64,000 nt of DNA from Burkholderiales bacterium C2 (GTDB taxonomy: Bacteria; Pseudomonadota; Gammaproteobacteria; Burkholderiales; Burkholderiaceae_C), in the NCBI GenBank assembly GCA_005503085.1, contig SCOI01000010.1, positions 1 to 64,000 of the forward strand. Reading direction: 5' to 3'. Below the pieces are notes generated by a model that was not told where the DNA came from, did no database searches, and saw only the letters and a list, made by a program, of their open reading frames with translations. Shown piece by piece: positions 63,945 to 64,000 of the stretch (within the stretch, counting starts at the first letter, position 1; every line of letters begins with the position of its first letter). The position numbers and the translations under genes were made by a program.

Positions 63945-64000
63945 TGCAGCGCGGGCCTCGCGTAGTGCTCGCCGACCCAGCGCTCGAAGCGCTCGCACAT
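63941..64000 (-). CDS. 3' end of an unidentified upstream gene (partial)
   Basis: Only 20 codons are visible at the window edge, in the frame CERFERWVGEHYARPALQ-stop. The TGA (complement of 63941-63943) overlaps the GTG of the ygjP-like gene, the same coupling seen through the rest of this operon, which is why I take it as coding. In related genomes a lysophospholipid acyltransferase often precedes ygjP; the visible tail is too short to confirm this. Confidence 0.4.
   Translation of the reverse strand: MCERFERWVGEHYARPALQ

Overview
The window is GC-rich, with third codon positions almost always G or C, and is tightly packed. It looks like a chromosomal segment of a betaproteobacterium of the order Burkholderiales, probably from the Rubrivivax/Leptothrix/Roseateles neighbourhood. 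This rests on protein character and gene order (narK1-narK2-GHJI with a PpiC gene, D-3-hydroxybutyrate dehydrogenase, a liv importer, a DctBD-type pair, ispD/ispF); the genus is a guess. No IS element, integrase, phage gene or CRISPR array is visible. Many genes overlap by 4 bases (ATGA), so most of the window is organised as translationally coupled operons.

Region 1 (1-6.9 kb) concerns amino-acid and carboxylate uptake. livH-livM run leftwards from a good sigma-54 (-24/-12) promoter. A DctB/DctD-type sensor kinase and sigma-54 activator run divergently from it, followed tail-to-tail by a lone GltI-like glutamate/aspartate binding protein. The activator has an altered sigma-54 contact loop (GSFTSA). 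A small membrane protein with an Mrr-like nuclease fold follows.

Region 2 (6.9-22.7 kb) is a complete respiratory nitrate reduction block on the + strand: narXL (sensor and regulator), narK1 and narK2 (transport), narGHJI (membrane-bound reductase and its chaperone), a parvulin-type isomerase, a beta-carbonic anhydrase, NnrS and a SirB2-like protein. A perfect FNR box lies just before narX. A bidirectional terminator and a tRNA-Val(GAC) gene close the block.

Region 3 (22.8-45.7 kb) is mostly housekeeping and envelope: relA with an alpha/beta hydrolase, bdhA, a SIMPL protein, an OmpR/EnvZ pair, ispF, a PlpD-like patatin, an XRE regulator divergent from a small beta-barrel protein, map-ispD, a bestrophin channel with an acetyl-CoA hydrolase/transferase-family enzyme, an RlmN paralogue, glnS, an M48 protease operon and dbpA.

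Region 4 (45.7-54.5 kb) is the most interesting part. It is a self-contained tripartite ABC efflux or envelope-export system: HlyD-type adaptor, MacB/LolD-type ATPase, TolC-type outer-membrane protein and two separate FtsX/MacB-type permeases. Its own NtrC-family regulator and a histidine kinase with almost no periplasmic domain follow. Upstream are clustered CTGTCCG/CGGACAG repeats, a perfect IHF-consensus site and a -24/-12 promoter in the textbook order, with the predicted start of transcription only about 2 bases before the first ATG.

Region 5 (54.5-64 kb) holds a methyltransferase, a frameshifted secreted hydrolase, a GNAT acetyltransferase, an ornithine-cyclodeaminase-family gene coupled to an MFS exporter, and a leftward chain ygjP - dus - mscS - yciH linked by 4-base overlaps. 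Two diverged copies of a roughly 75-base intergenic repeat with a covarying hairpin lie at 26.76 and 51.70 kb.
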